DNA of 44,103 bases from positions 1-44,103 of the forward strand of contig CAJAXK010000024.1 of the NCBI GenBank assembly GCA_903946925.1, written 5' to 3'. The stretch comes from an uncultured Bacteroidales bacterium. GTDB taxonomy: Bacteria > Bacteroidota > Bacteroidia > Bacteroidales > UBA4417. The position numbers and the translations under genes are program-made. The notes beneath the pieces were generated by a model, which was not told where the DNA came from, searched no databases, and saw only the letters and a program-made list of their open reading frames with translations. Position 1 is the stretch's first letter. Each line of letters opens with the position of its first letter. Below are positions 27,448 through 37,303 of this stretch, in pieces.

Positions 27448-28443
27448 CTACGGCTGGAAGCAATCATCAAAATCAATTTTTAACAACTTAGCGCGACGCA
27501 ATAACCAGCCGTTAAGTATGCTTTCGGAAGAAATAAAAGCAGAATTATCATTTTTCAAAAATATGCCTTCCGTTTGCCCCACATGCAAAACCGAACCTAA
27601 ACTTAACTTTTTCCAATGCTCATTAACAGAAAACCCTCTGTTGTTCGCAGTGTTTGCCGTTAGCAACCAGACAAATGAGGTATATATTTTCCTTCCTGTG
27701 TTTTTATAGCCCAACAGAACAATATTGCCATTTTTGTGGATTGATGCATCGGTTATAAGCCCATCGGCATAAAACTGGCTTACAAAATGGGCTTCATAAG
27801 TGCCGGAATCGGAAGGAAGGGAATAGAGTTTGGTTTTATTATCTGACCAGTTTTTGGTAAAAAGATAAATCGAATCGTTGAAGCACAAGAATGCCTCGCA
27901 ATCAAAATTATTGTTATTGAAGTTGGGTGCAAAATCTTTTTGATCTGGATAATAGAACTTTATAAATTGGGCGTCAGCTTGGGTAATTGAGGTTTGGCGC
28001 AGTTCCCCTTTACTGATTTTTAAGATTTGAAGGTTTGTGCGATTCCCAGAATTATTGCCAAAATCGCCAATGTAAATATTATACTCGTCCTGGGCCATAC
28101 TTTCCCAATCGCAATTTGGGGCATTAATTATTTTTACCGTCCTCAAAACCTGCCCGTTAACGGTGTCGATCTGATATATTTCGGCAGGATTCCCGCCATC
28201 GTTAAACGTCCATAAAAGCCCATCAAACATCAGCAAACCAGAAGTTTCTTTTAATCCGGCAGGGAGTTTTGTTATTAAACTTGGCTTTATTTTTGCTTTT
28301 TTGCAAATTCCCGTTGAATGGAAAACACTGTCGTTTTTAGTTTGAAGGTTTGTAACTGTATCGTTTTCAATATTTTGTGCTATGCCGTAAAAACTTAAAA
28401 ACACAAACTTTACAACAATAAACAACCGAACCATTTTTTTCAT
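27448..28443 (-). CDS. Secreted beta-propeller-like protein of unknown function
   Basis: Signal peptide from internal Met (MKKMVRLFIVVKFVFLSFYGIAQN); LPAGLKETSGLLMFDGLLWTFNDGGNPAEIYQID...CDWESMAQDEYNIYIGDFGNN. Confidence 0.55.
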   Translation of the reverse strand: MKKMVRLFIVVKFVFLSFYGIAQNIENDTVTNLQTKNDSVFHSTGICKKAKIKPSLITKLPAGLKETSGLLMFDGLLWTFNDGGNPAEIYQIDTVNGQVLRTVKIINAPNCDWESMAQDEYNIYIGDFGNNSGNRTNLQILKISKGELRQTSITQADAQFIKFYYPDQKDFAPNFNNNNFDCEAFLCFNDSIYLFTKNWSDNKTKLYSLPSDSGTYEAHFVSQFYADGLITDASIHKNGNIVLLGYKNTGRKIYTSFVWLLTANTANNRGFSVNEHWKKLSLGSVLHVGQTEGIFLKNDNSAFISSESILNGWLLRRAKLLKIDFDDCFQP

Positions 28444-28593
28444 AATTGAGCAGAAACCATAAGGGGCAAGAAAGCCAAAGCCAAGAGTTGCCTCAAAAAC
28501 AATCCTATTCAAACATTTAAAAATACAATTCGCTAACTCTTTGTACATGATCGGCGTTTGGAGAAATAAGTATCAATTGATGTTTCCATCTTT

Positions 28594-30426
28594 TTATCTG
28601 AATTCCAAAAATTCGGGTTTTCCGATAACAAAATCAATAAATCCAAAATCGGTAGTCCTCACCGGATTTGCTTTCAGCACATTATTTCCTTTGCCCGGAA
28701 TGGTAGGATAAAATGCGAAAGAAAGTTGAAAATACCGTATCACCAAAAAATCATTTTTTATCAGTACGCCCATTCCAATTTGTGGGTACATCCTACTGTG
28801 GCTGAACCCATTGGCTTCGTTTCCTAACATACCCAAGGCAAGGTTAAGGTAAGGCCCAAACCTGAAACCAATTAAATTCCAAGGTGCATACGTTTGGGTT
28901 TGGAAAAGGAGCAAAAAACGGCTGGTGCCGGATAACACATCGCTGTTGAATCCATTGAGGCCGTATCCATCGTTCAGCGAAAGCCTGATAAAAGGAGTCC
29001 GACGATAACCAATGGTAAGTTCGGGTTTAACAAACTGCCTGATTTTCCATCGTGAGATAGAAAACAAAGGTGAAAAATAGCTGACACCTGCTTTCAGAAT
29101 CCCATCCGTTCGGTACGATGCGTTGATAAAAGTACCATATTCGATGCTCGTGCCTATATACCCAAGGTTGAAAAAATTGCCCCACGAATAGCGAAGGCCC
29201 CAATACCAACGTCCTTGGTTTTTCACCTGGTATCCAAACACCAATCCATAAGCAAGACCCACAGGCACATCTTCGGTTGTGCCAAACCTGTAGATATAAG
29301 TTTGCTTCACATACTTACGGCTCGATATGCCAACGCCTCCCAATACGGCCAATTCGTTGGTATAATAGTCTAAAAGTTCAGGCTGTTCCAAAGGTTTTTG
29401 CAGATAATTTAACCCGACTACCCTTCCCGATAAAATCAGCTTTGTGGTCCTGGCAGTTGCCGAACCGCCTTTAAAAAGTTTAACAGCTACCGCCGCCCAG
29501 TAATCCTGGTAATTTGATTTAGAAAGAAGGTTTAGGCGCGTGGTGTCATTTTTGTAAACCCAAGCTGGGATAAGCTGTTGAGCGAAAGAAACACCACTTG
29601 CCCATTGTGCCAAAGGCGAAAAAAAAGGCCTCTCGAAACTAATCCCTTTGCTGTAATTCCGATTCTCATTAATGGAGTAGAAAACACGGGCACTAATATA
29701 TGTGTTCTTAAAATTTGGCACTAAGTAATACGCTGAAAAAGCATTCTGCCCATTTGTATAATTTTGTTTAAAAGTATTTGAAAACGTGTGCCCCAAGCCG
29801 GCAAGGTTCTTATCGCTAAGCGAAATTGTTGCCGAACTTTTGCTAAGGGCAAAATCGCCGCCAATACTCCATAAATCGAGAACCCTTATCGTAATATCAA
29901 CCGAATCGGAATTTGCCGAACTATAGGCAACGCCCACTTTAATATCCTGCACATACTTTTGGCTGCGTATTAAACGTTCCGATTCTTTCACCATCAGCGA
30001 ATCGAACATATCATTTTTATGGATAAGCAAATGGTTGCGGATGGTGGTTTGCAACGACTTAACATGCAGGGCATTACCAGATTTTTCGAGAGTGCTCCTT
30101 GGCCTCGAAGCAGTGTCGGATACTAGAAAGCCAAATGGATCGAGTGAAACTATGTTTATTTTCCTGATAATTTTATTTTCAAAACCTGCATAGCTTTCCC
30201 CAATTTGCAGGTTTTGCATTAAAGGCTCTTTTTGGGGATGTTCTTGCACAGGTTTTAAAACCAAACCATAAAGTAAGTTTGTGAATTTTCGTTTCGAAGA
30301 ATAATTTTCAATTTTCCTGTAAACCCCTGATTCATTTGTACTGTCGGTTTTCTCCTGCGCAACCACATGACCGCTTTCGCACACAAGCAGTATCAGTATC
30401 ATGACGACAGAACAGCAAAATTTCAT
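28594..30426 (-). CDS. BamA/TamA-like outer membrane protein
   Basis: Signal peptide; POTRA-like region (SERLIRSQKYVQDIKVGVAYSSANSDSVDITIRVLDLWSIG), then about 400 aa of beta-barrel-like sequence. Confidence 0.7.
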   Translation of the reverse strand: MKFCCSVVMILILLVCESGHVVAQEKTDSTNESGVYRKIENYSSKRKFTNLLYGLVLKPVQEHPQKEPLMQNLQIGESYAGFENKIIRKINIVSLDPFGFLVSDTASRPRSTLEKSGNALHVKSLQTTIRNHLLIHKNDMFDSLMVKESERLIRSQKYVQDIKVGVAYSSANSDSVDITIRVLDLWSIGGDFALSKSSATISLSDKNLAGLGHTFSNTFKQNYTNGQNAFSAYYLVPNFKNTYISARVFYSINENRNYSKGISFERPFFSPLAQWASGVSFAQQLIPAWVYKNDTTRLNLLSKSNYQDYWAAVAVKLFKGGSATARTTKLILSGRVVGLNYLQKPLEQPELLDYYTNELAVLGGVGISSRKYVKQTYIYRFGTTEDVPVGLAYGLVFGYQVKNQGRWYWGLRYSWGNFFNLGYIGTSIEYGTFINASYRTDGILKAGVSYFSPLFSISRWKIRQFVKPELTIGYRRTPFIRLSLNDGYGLNGFNSDVLSGTSRFLLLFQTQTYAPWNLIGFRFGPYLNLALGMLGNEANGFSHSRMYPQIGMGVLIKNDFLVIRYFQLSFAFYPTIPGKGNNVLKANPVRTTDFGFIDFVIGKPEFLEFR

Positions 30427-30751
30427 TCTTAAAAAAGTGAAGGAAAGTAACAGGAAAGTATAAGTGTTTGGTCAACAACACGATCGCACAAAAATATACA
30501 TTTTTTCGACATGCCGGGTTTTGCATTTTAACCCACGACTACCAATAAAAGCAAACATAATGTGGGCGCCTTTCGTGTAAGGTCTCATTTTTACAGCCTT
30601 AAAACCGCTGAATCGTTACTATTCCAAACTGGAAGTTATAACTGAAACAACGCCGTTCGCCAGGCAATATATTTTTATTCGCTATAATAACAGGATAACC
30701 AAGAAAGCCAGATTTCTACAGTTCATCTTTCATCTTTCAAATAACAAATAA

Positions 30752-32833
30752 CTATTCAACTATGAGCTTATGAGCTTCAATCCCAGAATGGTTTTCCATT
30801 TTTACAAAGTACAAGCCTGTTGACAAGTTGCTTAAATCTATTTCTACGTTGGTTACATTGCTGGTTATTGATTTCATCATAAGTTTTCCGGTTATATCTA
30901 TTATGCTTATACAAGTTTCGCCTCCCTGAAGGCCTGCACTAAAGACAGTAACCTTATTGTTTGCAGGGTTTGGATATATGGTAAACTTGTGTTTTGATAC
31001 CTGAAATTCTTGAAGCGGCACAAAAGTCCCATTGGTAGTTTTCAATATAGTTCCATTGCTACCCACGGCATATCCGGTATTGGCATCGGTAAAATATACA
31101 TCCAGCAACCAGCCTGCATATCCGCCGGGGAAAGGGATCCATGTTGCGCCGCCGTTAACGGTCATCAACATGGTTTCGGCTCCAACCACATACCCAATAT
31201 CGGCTACCGGGAAATACACCGACATCAAATCGCGTGTGGTGCCGCTTGGCAGCAAAGTCCAGGAATTGCCGCCGTCCACGGTTTTTATAATTGTGCCATA
31301 CAATCCAACGGCATATCCGGTAAGCGCGTCGGTGAAACTAACCGAAAAAAGCATATGCTCGGCACCGGTTTGGCACAAAGTCCAGGTATTTCCGCCATTC
31401 CTTGTTTTTAGCACCATCCCTTGGGTGGGCGAACCACCGGCAGCATAACCTATATTGGCATCCACAAAATCAACCGCAAACAAATGGTCGCTTATGCCGC
31501 TGTTTTGTGCGAACCAGGTATTTCCCGCATCAATGGTTTTAAGGATAGTGCCTTGATGGCCAACGATGTATCCGGTGTTAGCATTTGTAAAACAAGCCTC
31601 TTCAAGCACTTGTGTTGTTCCGCTGGGCATGGATTCCCAATTTGAACCCCCATCAGTTGTTTTCTTTAACAAACCAACCCGGCCGATAGCATAGCCTGTA
31701 TTTGCATCAGTAAAATAAACGGATTCGTACCATTCGGATTGAATACCGGAATTCGACAGTACAGTCCAGTTTGAGCCTCCGTTTATAGTTTTTAATATGG
31801 TGCCATACATGCCAACCGCATAACCCGTGTTTGTTTCGGGGAAATGGATTGAAGACAGTTCGTTAGTCAAACCCGAAATTGTATTGCTCCAGGTTACACC
31901 GCCATCAACAGATTTTAGCATGGTTGCATTCATCCCCATTGCATGAATGGTTGTTCCATTGGTTGGGAACACCGAAAATAAACTATTTGTGGTGCCGCTC
32001 GTAACTGTTGTCCACGAAGTTCCTCCGTTTGTGGTACGCAAAATGGTCCCATTGCTGAAAGTCCCCATGTTTTCACAAACCGCATAACCTTTCATTATAT
32101 CGGTAAAATATACTGCACTAATATCTGATCCGTTTCCTTGAGCCGAAACTGTCCAGTTGGTGCCTTTGTCAATGGTTTTCAATACTATGCCTTGCTGCCC
32201 AACGGCAAATCCGATGTAATCGTTGGCAAAAAATATCGATTTTAAGTCCATATACATGCCATCGGAAAAAACTGTCCAGGTAGTGCCGCCATCAATGGTC
32301 TTAAGTATGATTCCATTGTCGGCTGCCACAAATCCGTTGTTGGCATTGGTGAAAAATACCGAATTTAACTTAACTGCCACAGGACACGATATTTCTGTCC
32401 AGGAAATTCCCCCATCGGCAGTTTTAATAATAGTTCCCGAATCGCCAACCGCATACCCGGTATTTATTTCGGGGAAATGGATCGAATACAAATTTTTTGA
32501 AGTGCCGATCGATAAAGCCTCCCAAGTTGAACCTCCGTTTTCAGTCTTTAAAACTGTGCCGCCAGTACCTGCTACAAACCCTGTATTTGCTTCGGGGAAA
32601 TTGACTGAATAAAAACTGCTTGAACTTACCAAAGGCTGAACGGCCCAGGTATTCCCACCATCGCAGGTCCTTATAATAGTCCCAAACGAACCAACGGCAA
32701 ACCCATTTTCGTTATCAACAAAGCAAACCGACATTAGGTGGTTTCCCTGTGGCAGAGGGTTTTGCCAGATCCATTGCGCGGAAGCAATTGCTGAAAGGAA
32801 TAAGAAAGTCGTGAGGAAGGGTGCTTTTTTCAT
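30752..32833 (-). CDS. YCF48-like beta-propeller repeat protein with T9SS type A sorting domain
   Basis: 14 repeats of [F/I]xDxNTGYAVGxxGTILKTxDGGxTW; C-terminal FTIYPNPANNKVTVFS...LSTGLYFVKMENHSGIEAHKLIVE. Confidence 0.92.
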   Translation of the reverse strand: MKKAPFLTTFLFLSAIASAQWIWQNPLPQGNHLMSVCFVDNENGFAVGSFGTIIRTCDGGNTWAVQPLVSSSSFYSVNFPEANTGFVAGTGGTVLKTENGGSTWEALSIGTSKNLYSIHFPEINTGYAVGDSGTIIKTADGGISWTEISCPVAVKLNSVFFTNANNGFVAADNGIILKTIDGGTTWTVFSDGMYMDLKSIFFANDYIGFAVGQQGIVLKTIDKGTNWTVSAQGNGSDISAVYFTDIMKGYAVCENMGTFSNGTILRTTNGGTSWTTVTSGTTNSLFSVFPTNGTTIHAMGMNATMLKSVDGGVTWSNTISGLTNELSSIHFPETNTGYAVGMYGTILKTINGGSNWTVLSNSGIQSEWYESVYFTDANTGYAIGRVGLLKKTTDGGSNWESMPSGTTQVLEEACFTNANTGYIVGHQGTILKTIDAGNTWFAQNSGISDHLFAVDFVDANIGYAAGGSPTQGMVLKTRNGGNTWTLCQTGAEHMLFSVSFTDALTGYAVGLYGTIIKTVDGGNSWTLLPSGTTRDLMSVYFPVADIGYVVGAETMLMTVNGGATWIPFPGGYAGWLLDVYFTDANTGYAVGSNGTILKTTNGTFVPLQEFQVSKHKFTIYPNPANNKVTVFSAGLQGGETCISIIDITGKLMMKSITSNVTNVEIDLSNLSTGLYFVKMENHSGIEAHKLIVE

Positions 32834-32919
32834 ATAGTTGGAATTTGTGCTCCGATTATATTGTGAAGATTAAGGCTAAATTAAAAAGGAATTGTTGTGC
32901 AAACAAATGTAGATATTTA

Positions 32920-32949
32920 TTGGGACGATTATAAAACAATCTATTTTTG
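32920..32949 (+). promoter_or_regulatory. Bacteroidota-type promoter for mtnA
   Basis: TTG 32920-32922, 19-nt spacer, TATTTTTG 32942-32949. Confidence 0.6.
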
Positions 32950-33006
32950 CATGGCAATCAAACAGAGATTTTATTTTGTTCAGACTTAGCTCATCAAATC
33001 CATAAA

Positions 33007-34107
33007 ATGAACGTAAACGGAACCCATTATCGCACTATTTGGATGGACAGCCTAACCGGCATAGTAAGCATGATTGACCAAAACGCCCTTCCCTTTGAGT
33101 TTAAGATTTTTGAAGCAAAAAGTTATCGCGAAACCTGCCATGCTATTGTTACCATGGTTACCCGTGGGGCAGGCGCGATTGGTGCTGCAGCCGGATTTGC
33201 CATGGCGCAGGCTTTTTTGGAAGGTGCGGGTTTGGATGTGGAAATGAGAGGGGAGAAGGGCGAGGGGAGAGGGGAGAGCGAAACTATGTATTCGGTGGCG
33301 CAACTTGGTTTTTTTGATCAGGCACGCAAAGAAATAGAAGCTACGCGCCCTACTGCCCGGAACCTGTTTTTTGCCACTGAAAAAGTGTATAATGCCGGAT
33401 TGAAAAGTGTGGATGCTGCTTTACAAGAAGCCCAATTTTTAGCTGATGAAAATATTGCCGATTCGAAAAAAATTGGCGAATACGGCAGCAGACTGATAAA
33501 AAATGGCAGTAAAATACTTACCCATTGCAATGCCGGATGGCTTGGTTTTGTTGATTTTGGAAGTGCATTGGCTCCTTTGTATGTTGCCAAACGGCAAGGG
33601 AAAGATTTTTTTGTTTATACTGACGAAACCCGCCCGCGCAACCAGGGCGCTCGGCTAACCGCCTGGGAATTGCAGAACGAAGACATTCCACACAAAATTG
33701 TTCCCGACAATGCCGGCGCACACTTGATGAGCCATGGATTGGTTGATTTGATAGTTGTGGGTGCCGACCGCATAGCTGCCAACGGCGATACGGCCAATAA
33801 AATCGGGACTTTCGAGAAAGCCATCGTAGCTAAGGAATTTGGGATACCTTTTTATGTTGCCGTACCTTTTTCGACTATTGATTTTTCGATCTCTGATGGG
33901 TCGCAAATCCTTATCGAAGAACGTAGCGAAGACGAAGTATTGTTTTATTCCGGACCAGATTCTGAAGGTATTATGCGGACTATACGTATGGCATCACTTG
34001 GTTCGCACGCCATCAACCCTGCGTTTGACGTAACTCCGGCAAAGTATATTACGGGGTTTATTACAGAAAAGGGGATTTTTTCAGCTGAAGAATTGTCTGG
34101 ATTGTAA
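33007..34107 (+). CDS. mtnA: S-methyl-5-thioribose-1-phosphate isomerase
   Basis: RTIWMDS; MVTRGAGAIGAAAGFAMAQA; EATRPTARNLFFA; LTHCNAGWLGFVDFGSALAPLY; YTDETRPRNQGARLTAWEL; VGADRIAANGDTANKIGTF. Start placed downstream of the promoter. Confidence 0.94.
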   Translation: MNVNGTHYRTIWMDSLTGIVSMIDQNALPFEFKIFEAKSYRETCHAIVTMVTRGAGAIGAAAGFAMAQAFLEGAGLDVEMRGEKGEGRGESETMYSVAQLGFFDQARKEIEATRPTARNLFFATEKVYNAGLKSVDAALQEAQFLADENIADSKKIGEYGSRLIKNGSKILTHCNAGWLGFVDFGSALAPLYVAKRQGKDFFVYTDETRPRNQGARLTAWELQNEDIPHKIVPDNAGAHLMSHGLVDLIVVGADRIAANGDTANKIGTFEKAIVAKEFGIPFYVAVPFSTIDFSISDGSQILIEERSEDEVLFYSGPDSEGIMRTIRMASLGSHAINPAFDVTPAKYITGFITEKGIFSAEELSGL

Positions 34108-34166
34108 GGAATTTAAAATTCTGAAGACTCATCCTGTAAAAATAATATTGTTAAAGGGAATTAAAA

Positions 34167-34748
34167 ATGACTGAAAACACCTGCAACTGGCCCGGAAACG
34201 ATCCTAAAATGATCGAATACCACGATAACGAATGGGGTGTTCCGCTACACGATGACCAAAAACTGTTTGAATTTATGATTTTGGATGCTTTTCAGGCCGG
34301 GCTGAGTTGGAAAACCATCCTTCATCGCCGCGAAGGTTTCTGTAAAGCATTTGACGGTTACGATGCCGTGAAAATTTCAGTGTACGGCGAAGAAAAAATC
34401 CAGGAACTGATGCAGGATGCTTCCATTATCCGCAACCAATTGAAAATCCGCTCAACGGTTACCAATGCGCAGGCTTTTTTGAAAGTGCAAAAGGAATTCG
34501 GGACTTTCGATAAATATATCTGGCAGTTCACCGGAGGCACAACCATTTACAACAATTGGACTGATCTTAAACAGCTTCCTGCAAAATCTGCCGAATCGGA
34601 CGCCATGAGCAAGGACTTGATTAAGCGTGGGTTCCGCTTTGTTGGTTCAACCATCTGCTATGCTTTTATGCAGGCAGCCGGTATGGTGAACGATCACATG
34701 GTATATTGCTCAAAGCATAATAACATGAACAAGCAAATGTCCTCCTAA
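34167..34748 (+). CDS. tag: DNA-3-methyladenine glycosylase I
   Basis: YHDNEWGVPLHDDQKLFEFMILDAFQAGLSWKTILHRREGF; KRGFRFVGSTICYAFMQAAGMVNDH. Confidence 0.95.
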   Translation: MTENTCNWPGNDPKMIEYHDNEWGVPLHDDQKLFEFMILDAFQAGLSWKTILHRREGFCKAFDGYDAVKISVYGEEKIQELMQDASIIRNQLKIRSTVTNAQAFLKVQKEFGTFDKYIWQFTGGTTIYNNWTDLKQLPAKSAESDAMSKDLIKRGFRFVGSTICYAFMQAAGMVNDHMVYCSKHNNMNKQMSS

Positions 34749-34969
34749 AAGAGTTTCTATTGACTTTATTGCTGTTTTCCAGTTTTACATCTGGTTTTGA
34801 GTTGTGGCGTTTGATTTGATAGAAATCTTGTAGCTTTAAGCTTTTAAAAATCTGTCTTTTTGCATTGATATCGGAGAAACCTGTTGCGTTAAATCTACAT
34901 ATAATTACAGAATAGTTCAAAAACATATCCATAATTAATTACTGTTTTTTGAATCAAAAAGAAACTTAA

Positions 34970-35593
34970 ATGGGGGTAAAAGAATCCTATAATGATTGGG
35001 CTGACCAGTACGATACAAACCTTAATAAAACAAGAGATCTTGAAGCGGTTTCACTAAGGGAAACGCTGATAGATATGTGTTTTGACTCCTGTCTGGAAAT
35101 AGGTTGCGGCACAGGGAAAAACACAGGATGGTTGTCCGAAAAATCTAACAAAGTCCTTGCCGTTGACTTTTCGGAAGAAATGTTGTTTAAGGCAAAGTTG
35201 AAAATCAATTCGCCAAAGGTGGTTTTTCGACAAGCAGATATAAACAACAAATGGACTTTTGGAACCAATAAATTTGATCTGATTGTTTTCAGTTTGGTGC
35301 TCGAACACATCGAGAACCTTGATCCGTTATTCGAACAACTTTCAGAGAGCATACAAAAAGATGGATATGTTTACATTGGCGAACTTCATCCTTTCAAACA
35401 ATATTCGGGAACAAAAGCAAAGTTTGAGACGGAAAGCGGAACACAAGCCGTTTCAAGCTATACGCATAATATTTCGGACTATACTCAAGTGGCTGCCCGA
35501 TATGGTTTCGCTATTTTAAAAGTGAATGAATATTTCGACGACAACGATAGGGTTTCGATACCTAGAATTTTGACTTTATTGTTTCAAAAATAA
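34970..35593 (+). CDS. Class I SAM-dependent methyltransferase
   Basis: CLEIGCGTGKNTGWLSEKSNKVLAVDFSEEML; FDLIVFSLVLEHIENLDPLF. Confidence 0.9.
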   Translation: MGVKESYNDWADQYDTNLNKTRDLEAVSLRETLIDMCFDSCLEIGCGTGKNTGWLSEKSNKVLAVDFSEEMLFKAKLKINSPKVVFRQADINNKWTFGTNKFDLIVFSLVLEHIENLDPLFEQLSESIQKDGYVYIGELHPFKQYSGTKAKFETESGTQAVSSYTHNISDYTQVAARYGFAILKVNEYFDDNDRVSIPRILTLLFQK

Positions 35594-35629
35594 GATTCCA
35601 TATAAAATTCCGACACAGAAAATAAAAAG

Positions 35630-35663
35630 AAACCCTGCCGGGAATTGATTCCTAACAGGGTTT
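35630..35663. terminator. Hairpin terminator between convergent methyltransferase and creD genes
   Basis: AAACCCTG...CAGGGTTT 8-bp stem with inner GGAAT/ATTCC stem. Confidence 0.75.
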
Positions 35664-35689
35664 TGTGTTTGGTAAATGCTATTATTCGA

Positions 35690-37081
35690 TTAGCCTTCAG
35701 TCTCAATTTCCTCACTTTCCCTTTCCTTGTGCAAATTCCTTGTTAGCAGCATAATAACCGATAGCATCACAGCCATGCCAATGGAACCAAAGAGCAACGA
35801 ATAGAGTTGAAGTTGCAAAAGCGTATAAAAATATGCATACAGCATAAACAAGATCAACCCAACAATAATCCCATATTTGCGGTTGGCAAAAATTGCCCCG
35901 GCATACAACATTACCATCAAGGTAACCACCACTGCCGCAATGGCATAGGCCAGATCGAAAAGCATGTACTCAGCCATGGAAAGCAACAATAGATAAAAAA
36001 GCATGATTGCAAATCCCACAATCAGGTATTGCAGCGGATGCACATATTTTTTGCGCAGCAACTCGAAGAAAAAGAAAGTTACAAACGTTAGTATCACAAA
36101 CAAAACACCATATTTGGCCGCACGGGTGGTACGCTGGTACTGATCAACCGGCATAATAAGGTTTACACCAAAACCACCGGCTTCGTTGTCGGGCGAAATG
36201 CGGTCGTTGTTGAACATCATTTTGGGTTGTTCTTCGCCGTTTCCAATAAAATTATCGAACCCAAACTGTCCGTAATTGCGGTTTAGCTCCAATATTTTCC
36301 ATTTTGCTGTAAAACCTTCTTTTGCAACCGTTTTATCGTAAGGGATAAAAGCCCCTTCAAACGATGGATTTGCCCAAGTGGATGTTAGGTTCACATTGGT
36401 TTCGGCGGCAAATGGCAAAAATGCCAACAACCTGCTACCATTCAACTGGAGTTTAAAACTGAATTTATTGTCAATTGCCGGATTTATTGCCACTGGTATG
36501 CTTACCCCTCCTTTAATAATATCGTGGACTGGCAAACCCGCCTTCATGCGGTAAACCGAATCGTTCCATGCCAGATCAATGTTTTCCTTCACGCCTTTCA
36601 TATCCGAAATGCCAAAGGAAATATAGGCTTTGTCCCATTTAATATCTGTTGGCTGCACATTCAAGCCTTTAGGATTCAATGGTTTGAAATTACCTTGCAA
36701 AGTTAAGTTGCTGGAATACAACACAACTTCGTAAATGCTGCGGTAGCGTTTTATTGGGGCTACTTCACCTGAAACGCTTAGGTTTTCGGGCAAAAAATGA
36801 AGAAAACGTGTTGTTGATTCGATAGTTCCACCAGCAACAGATTTGTTGGTTACCACCGGAACACTGATAACCGGACCGGCTAAAACCTGCCTGTCGCCCC
36901 AGGTCCGCCAAATCTCCGAAATGGTTTCGTTGCGGGTAGCTTCGCGTTCGCTGATCAACGACTGCACCAACTCCGATGGGATTAGTAGGATAAGCACAAA
37001 AAGCCCGATAACCATAAGTTTCAGGCTGATGGAGTTACGTGCCCATTGATTGATTTTGTTGAAAGTGGAAGAGGTTGTCAT
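35690..37081 (-). CDS. creD: Cell envelope integrity protein CreD family
   Basis: RNSISLKLMVIGLFVLILLIPSELVQSLISERE; GFGVNLIMPVDQYQRTTRAAKYGVLFVILTFVTFFFFEL. Confidence 0.9.
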   Translation of the reverse strand: MTTSSTFNKINQWARNSISLKLMVIGLFVLILLIPSELVQSLISEREATRNETISEIWRTWGDRQVLAGPVISVPVVTNKSVAGGTIESTTRFLHFLPENLSVSGEVAPIKRYRSIYEVVLYSSNLTLQGNFKPLNPKGLNVQPTDIKWDKAYISFGISDMKGVKENIDLAWNDSVYRMKAGLPVHDIIKGGVSIPVAINPAIDNKFSFKLQLNGSRLLAFLPFAAETNVNLTSTWANPSFEGAFIPYDKTVAKEGFTAKWKILELNRNYGQFGFDNFIGNGEEQPKMMFNNDRISPDNEAGGFGVNLIMPVDQYQRTTRAAKYGVLFVILTFVTFFFFELLRKKYVHPLQYLIVGFAIMLFYLLLLSMAEYMLFDLAYAIAAVVVTLMVMLYAGAIFANRKYGIIVGLILFMLYAYFYTLLQLQLYSLLFGSIGMAVMLSVIMLLTRNLHKERESEEIETEG

Positions 37082-37303
37082 TATTGAAAAGTTTGATTTA
37101 AAACCAAACGGTCTTTAAACCTCAATATTTCATTAAAACAGTAATAAAAACGCTGATTTAACATTTCTTACAATTGGGATTCCCTGAAAACGGTTCCTCC
37201 TATTTTTTCATAAAAAAGTATAACTTGTTACCAGAAATAATGGGATTGCCCTACTTGGAACTTAAATTAGTACCTTTGCCATCCTGAAATAGGATAGAAT
37301 CTG

